A DNA stretch of 64,000 bases, from positions 7,628,001 to 7,692,000 of the forward strand of contig OX485806.1 of assembly GCA_950295325.1 (NCBI GenBank). The letters are read 5' to 3'. Within the stretch, counting starts at the first letter, position 1; every line of letters begins with the position of its first letter. The notes beneath the pieces are model-generated. The model had not been told where the DNA came from. It ran no database searches and saw only the letters and a list, made by a program, of their open reading frames with translations. Shown here one piece after another: positions 11,631 through 22,441 of this stretch. The translations under genes were made by a program, and so were the position numbers. The DNA is from Polytrichum commune. Its lineage: Eukaryota; Streptophyta; Polytrichopsida; Polytrichales; Polytrichaceae.

Positions 11631-12567
11631 GTTTTGTTGGTAGGGGTGGTGGTGGTGGTGAAGGGGGGGGGGGGAGTGGGGGACAGTGCCTAATCTAACA
11701 TGTGCTTGGTGTTTCTCAAGTTGTTTTTTTCTCTTGTTCAAAACAATACATGTAAGATATTTGATGACGTTGCAAGAACGTAATTGGTTTCATAAACAAC
11801 TAGTAGACTAAAACATTAAAAAAAGTCTTACCATATTGACGATCGTCACTAGAGGTATTGAAAAATGAGTGCATTTTGTTGAGGCTCAAAAATGGTGTCC
11901 TTTAGAGATCCGATGTGGTGTAGTGGGGACCAAAGGGGGGTGGGAACGACCATAAAGCTCAAAAAGGATGAGACAAGTAGATGTTGTGACTATAGAAGAG
12001 CTTCTTGACAAACGACCTCTTGTATGCGGTTCCCACACTTTCTCATACCTTTTCCAATATGAACAAGTCTTGGCTCGCCTTGCTTGTTTGACCCGCTCTT
12101 TGTGGTCTTCAAAAGTAACATGCTATCCCGAAAGCCATTGCTAGAAGCCAATGGGACTCCATGTTGATCTATATATAGATCAACATCGTTTTCTTGAAAT
12201 GGGGCACAATAAAAAACACCAAAGGATGGGGCACGTCTACACCCCACTTCTCCAAATCTACAAATGGCCTAGATATCATCCACATGTACAAATTGTGATA
12301 ATCGATGTTGCACAATTGGAGATAGAAAGTGAGGCCCAAGGGGCTCGGTGACCAAGGCAATACTATGTATTCGGGCGAGCGGACCGAAGTTACCGTGCAT
12401 GAGTAAACTAAGGGCAAAGAAAGCGAACCGGATTGGTGTCGTACTTTAAATTTCTTCCTACTTTTGGCGGAAAGCTAAAGCAAGTTATCATGTGCCATGG
12501 ACCAAGTTGGAGGCTCCTTTTGCTTTTCCACCCCATACTTTTACTTTTTTTCCTAACCCGGTCTAGC
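11631..12567. other. Intergenic with a poly-G tract
   Basis: A run of G bases at about 11660-11674 follows a GGTGGTGGTGG stretch. Otherwise no supported gene; frames here are short and unrelated to known families. Confidence 0.4.
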
Positions 12568-14459
12568 CTACCCCAGCCAAGCCCATCCCGTCCCGTCAAC
12601 ACCCGTCATATCCCCGTCAGATTGCCCGGCCGCGACGCTCGCGGCCTTCCCCTCTTTGCCTCCCCCAACAATCATCCGAATTTTTTTTTTGGGTTTTTCG
12701 CCGATCGATCCAGTTCCGCATCTCCTATGTGAACCACCCCCCTGCGCATATTGGGTTGCGAACAATTTCCAATTTTGGCTGTCATAGTGCCAAGTTATGC
12801 GAGTTCCGCGGAGCGCTATCAGAGGTTAACTCAAAGTTGAACGTTTCAGTCGCTTTGGTAGCTGAGATGTTTGGTGTAACTAATTTCGGTGCTGGAATTC
12901 TTTTCCCCGTGATTTAGTCTCGGAGCTTGGATGGAGTGCATGTGATCAACCCATCGGAGACATTTAGAGGTGGGAGGAAATTTTTGAACGTTTTCTTTTG
13001 GAGGTTAACTTAGAAATGGGGAAGTTTTTGGGTTAGCTGAGATGATGATGCCGTTGTTGTAGTAATTGCATAACAATTCAATTCCCCCAAAATTTCGTGA
13101 TGAATTTCTCTCCAAGGAGCTTCAAGGATGGAATTATGGATGCCCAGAGCAGTTGTAGTGATCATCATCGGCTTTTGGCAAATTTTGATGAAGGTGTGTG
13201 GGGGTTATAATCATGTATGTTTGAGTTTTGGAGTTCCAAGAGGGAAAGATTTGTCACTTAGTTGCGTTGCTGCTGATATTTTACGAAAAATTTCGGTTGA
13301 TGATGATTTTCGGGGCTGGAATTGAATGGAATGGCATGGCAGCGTTGGGAGATGAGATTTTATATTGTGAGGTTGTGTCTCCTGCATGATTTGATGAGGG
13401 TTCGGGCTGATGATGCTAATTGTATTTTTTTATTTATTTTTTGCTTGTGCAGAGAAAGAGCGTAGCAGTGATGACGCCCCGGATGAGCATCATGTGGTGC
13501 CTGCCTGCCTGCCTGCCATGATGATGATGAATCATCAGATTTCAGGATTTGAAATCATCATCCCGAAGAACTTCGTTGTGATGTGAAGCCGTTACACGGG
13601 AACCAGCAAACCAAATCCCGGTCGCAGATAAAATTTCTCAAAGTAAGGTAAAGTACATACATACATCATCCCTTCACGGCTAATAACGTACATACTTAGG
13701 GAGCTGTGGAAGAAGTTCCGAGAAGGGTAATCGCATGTATGTACTTATTTACTTACCGAGATGAAGATTTATTTATTCATTTTTGTTTTTGGTTTTATTT
13801 TCTGAGAAGAAGACTCCGAATTGGCAGATTGGTCCAAGTTCTTGGCAGCAGCTTCGATCATGGTCCCACACATCAACAACAAGCCCAAAAGCATGCAAAA
13901 GCCAAACCAGAGTTCAACTATTCTACTCAAAAGAAGTCTTCCCTTGCACTGTGACTGACTCACGCGCCTCAAGAACCTGGGTTGCGTAATTACACCGCAT
14001 TCCGGCCCTCTCAGGGCCCCACCCTTAACACGAAGATTTCCTTCCCTTCTTTTGGGTTGTTTTTGGCTTGGGATGGGTTAAGCAATCAAGTAGGTTGCAA
14101 CCGAACCGGACTGGAGAGTCTGTTTTTTTTCCTGCTTTCTTCCTTTCTTCCTTTCTTCCTTTCTTTCTTTCGTCTTTCTGTGTGCGGATAGGATGGTATG
14201 ATATGGGATGAGATGGAGATGGAATGGCAAGGGCTATGGTATGGTATGGATGTGATGGATGGGCTTGGTATAGGAGATTGTTTGAGCGATTTGCGTGACT
14301 TGGCCTCCAAGGTTTGCGCGAGCATAGTGATAGTGGTTTAGGTGTACAGTAAGAAGAAGGAGGAGGTTAAAGGTTAAGGTTGGGAATTTTGTTGCTGTTA
14401 TTGGTGTTGGTGTTGGTGGTGGTGTTGGTGTCTGTTTTGGGGAGTCTTTTACAGTAGCG
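12568..14459 (+). promoter_or_regulatory. Putative promoter/5' leader of the triple-Dof ORF
   Basis: GC content rises relative to the flanks and no coding frame is convincing. A pyrimidine-rich block (14110-14180, TTCC/TTTC repeats) and a GTTGGTGTTGGTGGTGG stretch (about 14398-14432) precede the ATG at 14460. An acceptor-like TTGCTTGTGCAG at about 13442-13453 hints at a spliced leader, but no matching donor can be assigned. The call rests on position and composition only. Confidence 0.35.
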
Positions 14460-16505
14460 ATGCCGTTTGCTAAAACGGCGTTTGCTTACACGACGTTAGT
14501 ATACAATTTGGGCACCTTCGTTTCCACATTGGACAATGAAGACGTGAGCATATACGGGGAGCTGCAGTCCACTCAATCCACGCTGCTGTTCGGAGTGCCC
14601 CAGCGCATTGAGCAACCGGATTGGAAGGTGGAGTACCGGGCTAATTTCGGGGAGGAGATTGTGGAGGTGGTGAGAAGCATATGTGAGAAGACGAAGCAGG
14701 TGAGCAAGAATTGCACAGCGGTGGATTACGCAACCTTCTTCAACGCACCGGGGGAGAAAGCCTTGTATTTAGAATGTAAAATTTCCTCGCACCATGAGTT
14801 ATTGAATAGAGAAGAGTATCACCATCAGCATAAGGAGAGTAATAAGGAGCTTGTTGTTACAACTACATCCGAATTATCTAAGAGACAACAACATCATCAC
14901 GGGGGGGTTATGTGCAATGATGATGTTGCTGCTGCTGGGATTTCGAAATTGGTGGTGGTGCGCACAGAGCCCAATTTGAAGGCCAGTATGGAAGGGTTGC
15001 TAATTTTGGGACAACATCAAAACAAGGCTAATTCGGTGGCTACTACTACCACCACAGGAGGCAGTGGACAGGAGGAAGGGACTGAAATCTCCACACAAAA
15101 TGCAAGTGCTTCAAATAGCAAAGAGCTGATTGAATCTTCCCCTGCTACTACTACTGCGAGGGTTGGCGTTGTTGAGAATTCTTCTGTGAGGGCTGCCGGG
15201 GCTGGGTTATCATCTGCAAACAATCCGACTGAATGTTGTCTTCGAATGGAAGGCATGCGGAGGAAGAGGCAAGCGGTGGCTGCGGAGCCGGAGGAGCTTG
15301 TGGGACAAACCAAGCCATGTCCCACATGTTGCTCTGAAGAAACCAAATTCAAGTATTACAACAACAAAAAAGTGGATCAACCGCGGTATCAATGCTTAAG
15401 GTGCAAGATTTTCTTCACCCATGGTGGCAAGAAGGCACTCTTACGTGGCGGCACTACCACGACCACCACCACCACGACCACCACCACCACTGAAGCATCA
15501 GGTTCCCCACTCAATTACCTCACCCAGCCTCAAATTACACCTGAAATTTCCAATCCTTCTTCGGAGCAAACTCATCAACACCATCATCACCATCATCATC
15601 AGGAGAAGGGTAAGGGAGTGGAAGAAGCAACCAGGAAGAGGAAAGCTCAGGAACCGCCTCACCTTGTGGGAGTTGATAAGGTTTGCAGATTCTGTTTGTC
15701 AACGAGGGCGGTGTTCAAGTATTTGAACAATGGGCGTGAGGATCAGCCCAGGTACAGGTGCTTGGATTGCAAAGAGTATTTTCAGTTTCCAGGGAAGAGG
15801 TTAGGCCCCAGACGACGGAATTATGGGCACAACAACACGGAGGATACAAATTCTCTCAACAATGCAAGGGAGGCAACTTCGATGGCAAGTGTTGGAAAGC
15901 AAAGAGGAAAGAGACCACCTTTGGAGCCTGCCCCCCTTGTTGGATTGCTGAAACCATGCCCCGTGTGTGGGAACTTGAACACAAAGTTTTTGTACTTGAA
16001 CATGGGGCAACCGAGATATGAGTGTTCCTATTGCCAACATTCTTTCACGTTTCGGAGCAAACTCGTTGCGATGAATTCTGATGTGCCTGAGACTGGGAGT
16101 GATGTGGTAGTCTCAAAATTGCGTAATACCATGGACACAGTGGAAGGTGCAAAGGAAGAAGAGTCATGTGGCCCTCTTGATGAAATAGACAATGATAAGA
16201 AGAAGGAGGGTGAAGAACAGGAGGCGATGATGATGGCACATACTTTGGTGATTGAAGAAGAGGGTGATGATGATGATGATGTCAAGGGCTATGTCTCGGA
16301 CGCTGATGAAGCTCACAAAGTTTCTTTTCCAGTGGCAGCAGCTCTGGAAAAGAAGCATGGCAACCTTTCAGAATCATGCAACTCTGAGATTCATCGAGAG
16401 CCTGGTGAACCCACCGTGCAATCGGTGGACAAAAGCAACGATCCAGGTTACAAGGTTCTGGGCGGACAAGCAATTGGTGAGCCAACAAGAGGGTCGGAGA
16501 CGTAG
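14460..16505 (+). CDS. Protein with three Dof-like zinc fingers (putative transcription factor)
   Basis: This is a single 681-residue frame from ATG at 14460 to TAG at 16503-16505. Finger 1 has C287, C290, C312 and C315; finger 2 has C409, C412, C434 and C437. Both match the Dof spacing CX2CX21CX2C and contain K(F)KY.NN...DQPRY. Finger 3 (C500, C503, C522, C525) is three residues shorter (CX2CX18CX2C) but keeps NTKFLYLN and QPRYEC. Each finger is preceded by LVG-x-x-K and an upstream basic patch (RRKRQ, RKRK, RGKRP), so a whole module was triplicated. The usual Dof RYWT is missing in all three (IFFT, YFQF, SFTF). Low-complexity runs of Thr (about 15450-15490), His (about 15577-15600) and Asp/Glu flank the fingers. 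The first 110 residues are not recognised. Nuclear DNA binding is inferred. A second frame overlaps the 3' end (16252-16722). Confidence 0.75.
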   Translation: MPFAKTAFAYTTLVYNLGTFVSTLDNEDVSIYGELQSTQSTLLFGVPQRIEQPDWKVEYRANFGEEIVEVVRSICEKTKQVSKNCTAVDYATFFNAPGEKALYLECKISSHHELLNREEYHHQHKESNKELVVTTTSELSKRQQHHHGGVMCNDDVAAAGISKLVVVRTEPNLKASMEGLLILGQHQNKANSVATTTTTGGSGQEEGTEISTQNASASNSKELIESSPATTTARVGVVENSSVRAAGAGLSSANNPTECCLRMEGMRRKRQAVAAEPEELVGQTKPCPTCCSEETKFKYYNNKKVDQPRYQCLRCKIFFTHGGKKALLRGGTTTTTTTTTTTTTEASGSPLNYLTQPQITPEISNPSSEQTHQHHHHHHHQEKGKGVEEATRKRKAQEPPHLVGVDKVCRFCLSTRAVFKYLNNGREDQPRYRCLDCKEYFQFPGKRLGPRRRNYGHNNTEDTNSLNNAREATSMASVGKQRGKRPPLEPAPLVGLLKPCPVCGNLNTKFLYLNMGQPRYECSYCQHSFTFRSKLVAMNSDVPETGSDVVVSKLRNTMDTVEGAKEEESCGPLDEIDNDKKKEGEEQEAMMMAHTLVIEEEGDDDDDVKGYVSDADEAHKVSFPVAAALEKKHGNLSESCNSEIHREPGEPTVQSVDKSNDPGYKVLGGQAIGEPTRGSET

Positions 16506-19500
16506 AACCCCAAGCAAACAGTCTCCGACCCCATTCCGGAAGAAGCCTAAGCATTGCAAAAAGGTTAGGGTATACTTTACTTTGCTTCATGTTTTCTTAA
16601 ATTTTCTTCTCCTCCTTCAGGCTGCCTGCAAACTACAGACAGTGGGTGACTCAGGACATACTCTCATCAATCAAGCCTCTCACCAACATCATCATCCTGT
16701 AGCAGCTGATGACAACGAGTGATCAGATCAAAACCCTACTTTTCCAGTATGTACAAAAACAGTTACAATACATTTGATGATCATTGGCCATGTTAAGGTC
16801 CTTCATACAGCAAACTTGCATCAAACGGATTTGTATAGTGGTGATGTTTTTGGCTCAATAGACTGATACCATCTTCTTCATTCTTTGTATCAATAAGAAT
16901 GGGATCAATTGGGTGAAGAGAGACGCAGTAACTTGTGTAGGGAACGACCAGTTTATTAGGTCTTGTATAGATTTGCTGAGATTTGTTTGCGAAGAGGCAA
17001 TGATTGCTGTCCAAAGAACAAGCGGTTTAAATTTGACGGGGTCGATCAGGTGCATATGGAGCGTGTATGATTAGGGGTGTTTTGAAGAAACCTCTTGCAG
17101 TGAACCTCATGTTGTAACTCCAGTAGAATGTATGAATTTGTCTGCAAAATAGAATTGTCAGTCTACACTTGATATTTCAGTTGAAAGCTTCAAGAATGTT
17201 TTTCAGCTGAGAAAATTAGCAGTTTTTCACAGGCTATGATAAGTCTTGTGAGAGCGTGACACTATTTGACATTGTCATTTATCACAGCTACACCTCAAAA
17301 GGGGTGTCGGAAAATGTCACTTTGTTTCAACATTTAGATAGAGGACCTACTTTGATCTTTGATTGGGTCAGTCTTCCACATGTATTAATGAGGTCCTGGT
17401 CTTGTCTCTGATGGTTATTCTTTGGCCTCGACTTCCCAACTGTTTTTGTTGCTTGCAATACTCATATGTAAGCATGGATAGTCTTTACTTCCCTTGGTGA
17501 CAACTATTTCATCCAGTCATCTGTGGAATTCGTGTAGACCACAATCTCTCTCTATTACAAGAGTCAAGAGTCATAGAGTTTGTACATATCCTAGATTAGT
17601 AGGTGTGAAACTCAACATTGTCCTCTTTTATGGCTGCATCCTGCATTTGTTTTAGTGCTCTCTGCTGATACTGGAACATCCAAGGTACATTTGCTCACTT
17701 TACTTTTTCCCTTGGTCGTTATTCTCCCATGGTACTTGAAGTTCAGTCTTTTCCTTGAAAGTTCTAGATGTGTGTGCTGCCTGCCTCCTTTCACATCCCT
17801 TCTTGTCCCATATATGTCCTCTTGGCAGTCCCACCTCCAACAATCTCTTGCGTGTGGTGGGGCCAATGCGACCAATCAGTGTGGGCAACACCAGAATTTG
17901 GCAACATAAGCATGTTGAAGAACTGCAGATTGCGCCTGATCAAACCACAAACGGCCAACCCAACCTTGCACCGGCAAGGGTATGCATGTACATGACTTGC
18001 TTTCTTTATGAAGTAATTTGGAGTAATTTGCATTGTCCGATTGTCACTAGGGTATTGTAAGTTCTTAAAATGATGGTCTGGTACGTGTTTCTCTTGGTGA
18101 TCAAAAGGAAACATTATAGCCGGTCTAGTGATAGATTATGAGGTCTCAGAATGATCTTGCTGTTTGAAATCGTGGTCTACCCTGTTTGTAGGTCTTTTAC
18201 CTGCCATTGGTTTTGGACTTATGTGATTGCATACATATGAGGAGAATATCTCCAGCAGTCTGCTTTGTGAATATTGTGAATGCTATCTCTGCTGTGTAGG
18301 CAATTTGAGCTACCTGCAGTTAGTTAACTGGGTATTTTGGTCACCGAAGTACTGATGAGTGGAGTAGTTTGCTGGATGCAGGAGATACAAGGCTGTCGAA
18401 GCATGGAGTATGTTTTGGATGTGATGAATTCTCATGTCCTTCTATACAAGAAATTGACATACTCTGTCACAAGGTTTGCGCGAAGCTGCTCAGAGTTCCC
18501 ATATTTATATACGAGGGGACCTATTCTGTGCATACTAGTTATTATCTGTCCGTTTATTATTTAAAAAAAGAAAAACGAAACTGTAAGAGATACACCGAAT
18601 TACCTGGTCTGAGGTTTTCAGAGGCACCTTATAACTTCTGCTGCTTATACTATAGGAACTGCACATGTTTAGATTTCCTTAGCAAGTGATGAACTATGGG
18701 AAGTAAAATGGAACTTGTATCAGATATACCTGTAAATACTGGAAGCATCAGGGGCGAAAAATAAATGCTCCCACCACCTTCACCTGCTTCAAGGCCATAA
18801 GCAGTTGTGGACTTGGTTCGAATGCCACTCTTCAAGAAGATGGAGTGAAACAGGGTGACTAACGAATTAGTTCTCAGCAAAGGTTTCATCACAACAAAAC
18901 AACCAGGACTCCAAGGACATATCCAGACATATTCTATACTACTTAGAGTGATGTCTTTTTCAACATTTGAGTGCCAAAGGCAATTTTCCATGTAGGATTC
19001 AATAGGTCTTGACCACTGTGCATATGACACATGTCATATTTTACACAAAATAACAAGTATTTCATGTCAAACTAGATATGTACCCTATGGTGTAGCAGGA
19101 TCAGCCAGAGTGTACATAGTCAGTTGCAGCATAGACAAGGAGGCCAGAAATAGGTAAGTTGAATGAGATGTGGATATGCCTGCTCCTAATGAGAGCATTG
19201 ATGTATGCAATCATACACACTTGCATTGAAAATGTAGTGCTCTCACCCAAAGACTCCCAGGTTCTACTTATTACCAACTTCATTTAGTGCATTCTTACAC
19301 TTATTGGTAAATCCTTGGGATTTTGTGCACATTGACCAAAGAACAGAGCGTGCTGAATTGGAACAGGAGCAACAAGTTTAGCACCTCTTGGCATGCCAAA
19401 ACAAACCAATATAGAAAGTTCTTATTCCAACCATCTACACCAACTCCAAGCATCCATTGAGAACTTAATGATCATGGAGAGTATTGTATGCAAAACAACT

Positions 19501-20140
19501 AACTCCAACCAAAATTCCGTATGAATGAAAGGATAACGCTAATATGTGGAAAATCTTTCTTTGACAACCTATAGAAGGTGATGAGATTCAAGGAACTTAG
19601 GTTCACCTACTTGTTGGTTAATAAAAGGTGTTAGTCTTTCTTCAGGTGACCACAAATGCTTGTGGGCATTCCCAACTCTCCATTTTGGCCATTGTGGATT
19701 TTTTTGGCCATTGGATTGGCTTGGGAAATGTTTGATTTGGTTAGCAATTGCAATCATGAATCACAAAGATTGGCATTTTCAAATTTCAGATTTTGATATG
19801 AGGTTTCTTTTTAAAATTTAAATTGCTATGTAACAATCATGTTTATGTATAGGATATCCATGTCCTTGAGCTCTAGGTTGAAATATTTACAAAATAACAC
19901 CTTGGCAAAAGTTATAAGAGTCCCAAGTGGATATTTTCTTACTCTTTGAATGATCACATAGATAGGCCTTCCCAATCATGTCCACTATTGAACTTGGAAT
20001 GGTGTCTCAAACGTTGCCTCACTACTTATTGAGCACACCGTCCAATCTCAATACAACACATATCTCTTAAGTGTCGATTCTTAGCCCTTGATGGACATGG
20101 GGTGTGTTTATACGGAATGCGTGATAAATTGTACAACTCT
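16506..20140. other. Likely 3' UTR of the Dof gene, then unresolved or intergenic sequence
   Basis: Several frames of 60-125 residues occur at 17.6-18.7 kb with plausible splice-like borders (for example CAAG|GTACAT near 17682), so additional exons or a separate transcript are possible. None of the peptides resembles a family I recognise. From about 18.7 to 20.1 kb I see nothing. Confidence 0.35.
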
Positions 20141-20249
20141 TTGTCGTGTAAACTAAGATCGTTAAACACAACGGATCGAGTGTCGTCATCAACATCAATT
20201 AGCAAAATAAACATAGCAAACTAATATGCTAAACAACCACCTCTTCAAG
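20141..20249. repeat. 109-bp direct repeat R1, left of the 3' LTR
   Basis: It is identical to 20683-20791 apart from one base (G/A near 20174). The two copies flank the 431-bp LTR almost exactly, with one extra base on each side. R2 is internal to the retroelement (between integrase gene and LTR), while R1 lies outside it. The arrangement is not the usual 4-6 bp target duplication. Confidence 0.85.
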
Positions 20250-20250
20250 A

Positions 20251-20681
20251 TGAGGGTTTCTCTCTCCAAGCTCAAGAAACTAAGAAGTCTCCTTACAAAG
20301 CTTAAGAAACTCTGAAATTCACACACAAGAGTCAAGCTATCTCTTACTCCACGAAGGGAGAATCCAAGAGTGCAAGTGATGGAGAAAGAATGCAAAGGCT
20401 TTATTCATGATCTACTATACCATAGCCATAAGATAGCAACAACAAGCTCTCTCTCTCTCAGAACACACTCACAAGACTTGACTTGACAACAATGGCAAGT
20501 CAAGATGCCTTCCTCTCCACATAACCCCAATCCTATGTGGATTTCAACTATGGAGTGGATGAACAACTAACTAGGACTCCCAATGGAGTCCATAATCCAT
20601 CCAAACACACATGGACGCCTAATGGAGTCCATTTACTCCTAATTTGACGTGACTTAGCCCCCGATGTCGCCTCACGTGACA
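20251..20681 (-). repeat. 3' LTR (left copy)
   Basis: 431 bp, read on the minus strand as TGTCACGTGAGG...AAACCCTCA, with TG/CA termini. It matches the right copy except for 8 substitutions and a 2-bp indel. It contains a (CT)n tract around 20446-20458. Confidence 0.92.
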
Positions 20682-20682
20682 G

Positions 20683-20791
20683 TTGTCGTGTAAACTAAGA
20701 TCGTTAAACACAACAGATCGAGTGTCGTCATCAACATCAATTAGCAAAATAAACATAGCAAACTAATATGCTAAACAACCACCTCTTCAAG
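20683..20791. repeat. 109-bp direct repeat R2, inside the element next to the 3' LTR
   Basis: Partner of 20141-20249. On the minus strand it follows a purine-rich run (CTAGGGGGG at about 20793-20801) that looks like a polypurine tract, yet the LTR as defined by pairwise comparison starts 109 bases further on. Confidence 0.85.
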
Positions 20792-21115
20792 TGCCCCCCT
20801 AGCAGATAGGGAGCCCCTCCAATTGGCTAGGAACAAACACACTCATCGGTAGAGGTGTTGAACATGATGAAGTTGTTGCTACATCTGTACATATCCAATT
20901 GGGTAGTGGTAATCTAAGGAATTAAATTCATGGTTGAGGAAGTAACCCAAGAACTGTAGGCTGGGTGCAATGTGAGCCCCATCCTTAATCGCCTTCAACA
21001 ATTTATGTTGAATTATTTGATAACTCTCCCAATGTGATTTTCAATCCCATAAAACTTCCGACCAACTAGATAACAACTTCACCACTAAGACATGTGGCAA
21101 ACATCCACAAAGTCC
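20792..21115. other. Retroelement 3' untranslated region
   Basis: Minus-strand sequence between the integrase/PHD stop and the R2 repeat. Non-coding apart from a possible polypurine tract near 20793-20801. Confidence 0.5.
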
Positions 21116-22399
21116 CTAATCATGACCATTAACGGCCATGGAATGGGAGGTTTTCCGACAACGAGGACAAACCCAATTGCCAGAAGGAAGACTAAAAAGG
21201 GGAGGTGTCAAACATGCCATGTGCCATCCACGTTGACAATGGTCGCACAATAACATCGTTGCAGCTCCTTTCTTCTCTCCACACACATAACAAGACAGAC
21301 CCTGTGGTATAACCGCCAACTCGGGATGCACAGAGCCGTCGATGGGAAGGTGACATGGAGCACAATTCTTTGAATGCTCACGACATTCCCGTCCATCCTT
21401 GTCTTCAAGCAATAATATACCACTTGGTACAACATCTTTTACCCGTAAAATTGTGCGCCCAGCCTTGACATCCATTGTCGTAGGCGCCTCCCGTTGCAAG
21501 TAAACATAACCTCCCTTGGAAAATCTACAAACCTGAGGTCGATAAGCTCCACTGCGGATCCAGACATACCGTAATGTATCACGATATTGAGCTATGTTTA
21601 AGTTCTCCATGGCCATAGACATGGCCTTTTGAAAGAATTCTGCTCGGTCATGAAGATATTGAGCCCAAACATCTGGATCATCCAAGTCTACCACATGAGC
21701 CAATTTCTCTCGCACAGAGCTAGGTAAAATTGGTTCCCGTCCATACAAGAGTTGGTAAGGACTATAGGATGCCAAAGATGCTTGCCTGTTGAAACGGTAA
21801 CCAATTGCTATCCATGGTAGCATCAAGTCCCAATCGCGATGGTTGCCATGAAACAACCCATACTTCCGCAAACCGCGCTTGACAGTCTGAACAACTCCTT
21901 CAGCTAAGCCATCCGCCTCAGGGTGATCTCTGGAAGTTGTTCGATGATCAATCAAAGCCTTAGTACACAAAGCCTCGAATGATCCAAGAAATTCTCTCCC
22001 TTGATCCGTCAACACCTCTGCAGGTGCTCCAAACCGTGCCAAAACTCGATCAAGAAATGCCATAGCCGCCAATTCTGAGGAATTTTGGGGAAGAGCCACG
22101 AGTTCAATCCAATTATTAAAATGGTCCACCATCACAAGTACATACTTTGCCCCACGTGGAGTGATAGTAAGCGGTCCGGCAAAATCCAAAGACCAACGAT
22201 ATCCCAAGCCCATAATAGGTGAAGGCTGAAGTTGAGGTGATAAAGTATTAAAGCTTGACCTGACCCGGTCACATACTTCACACCTAGAAACATAAGTGGC
22301 AACTTGTTGATACATCCCAGTCCACCAATATTGGTTGCGCAACATAGAGTGTGTCATTCGCACTCCAAAATGTCCAAGCTCCTCGTGCACTTGCTGCAC
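21116..22399 (-). CDS. Integrase with C-terminal PHD finger (end of gypsy Pol)
   Basis: The 427-residue frame shows the integrase zinc-binding H/H...CEVC region near the N-terminus and the catalytic core with D in WSLDFAG, D in LTDQGREF and E in ADGLAEGVVQ. At residues 370-414 a complete C4HC3 PHD finger is present: C370, C373, C385, C388, H393, C396, C411 and C414, with the conserved tryptophan two residues before C411 (NWVC). PHD fingers commonly read the histone H3 tail. Here it takes the place where chromoviral integrases carry a chromodomain, so a role in choosing insertion sites is the natural inference. The frame is in phase with the upstream Pol frame and is separated from it only by TGA at 22442-22444. 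Confidence 0.9.
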   Translation of the reverse strand: MQQVHEELGHFGVRMTHSMLRNQYWWTGMYQQVATYVSRCEVCDRVRSSFNTLSPQLQPSPIMGLGYRWSLDFAGPLTITPRGAKYVLVMVDHFNNWIELVALPQNSSELAAMAFLDRVLARFGAPAEVLTDQGREFLGSFEALCTKALIDHRTTSRDHPEADGLAEGVVQTVKRGLRKYGLFHGNHRDWDLMLPWIAIGYRFNRQASLASYSPYQLLYGREPILPSSVREKLAHVVDLDDPDVWAQYLHDRAEFFQKAMSMAMENLNIAQYRDTLRYVWIRSGAYRPQVCRFSKGGYVYLQREAPTTMDVKAGRTILRVKDVVPSGILLLEDKDGRECREHSKNCAPCHLPIDGSVHPELAVIPQGLSCYVCGEKKGAATMLLCDHCQRGWHMACLTPPLFSLPSGNWVCPRCRKTSHSMAVNGHD

Positions 22400-22441
22400 T
22401 AAAGAAGCTCTTTGACATGGCCTTGGAACGATGCGCCTCGT

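Noticed and set aside
15017-16590. Minus-strand frames within the triple-Dof gene
   Set aside because: They are antisense shadows of a gene with a clear domain structure on the plus strand; low-complexity Thr, His and Asp runs keep other frames open.
17600-18700. Possible additional exons or separate gene downstream of the Dof ORF
   Set aside because: Frames are short, splice borders weak and no peptide is recognisable, so no gene model is offered.
20251-20681. Left LTR as an independent solo LTR unrelated to the right one
   Set aside because: About 98% identity with the right copy and a complete gag-pol in matching orientation between them make them a pair, despite the missing short target duplication.
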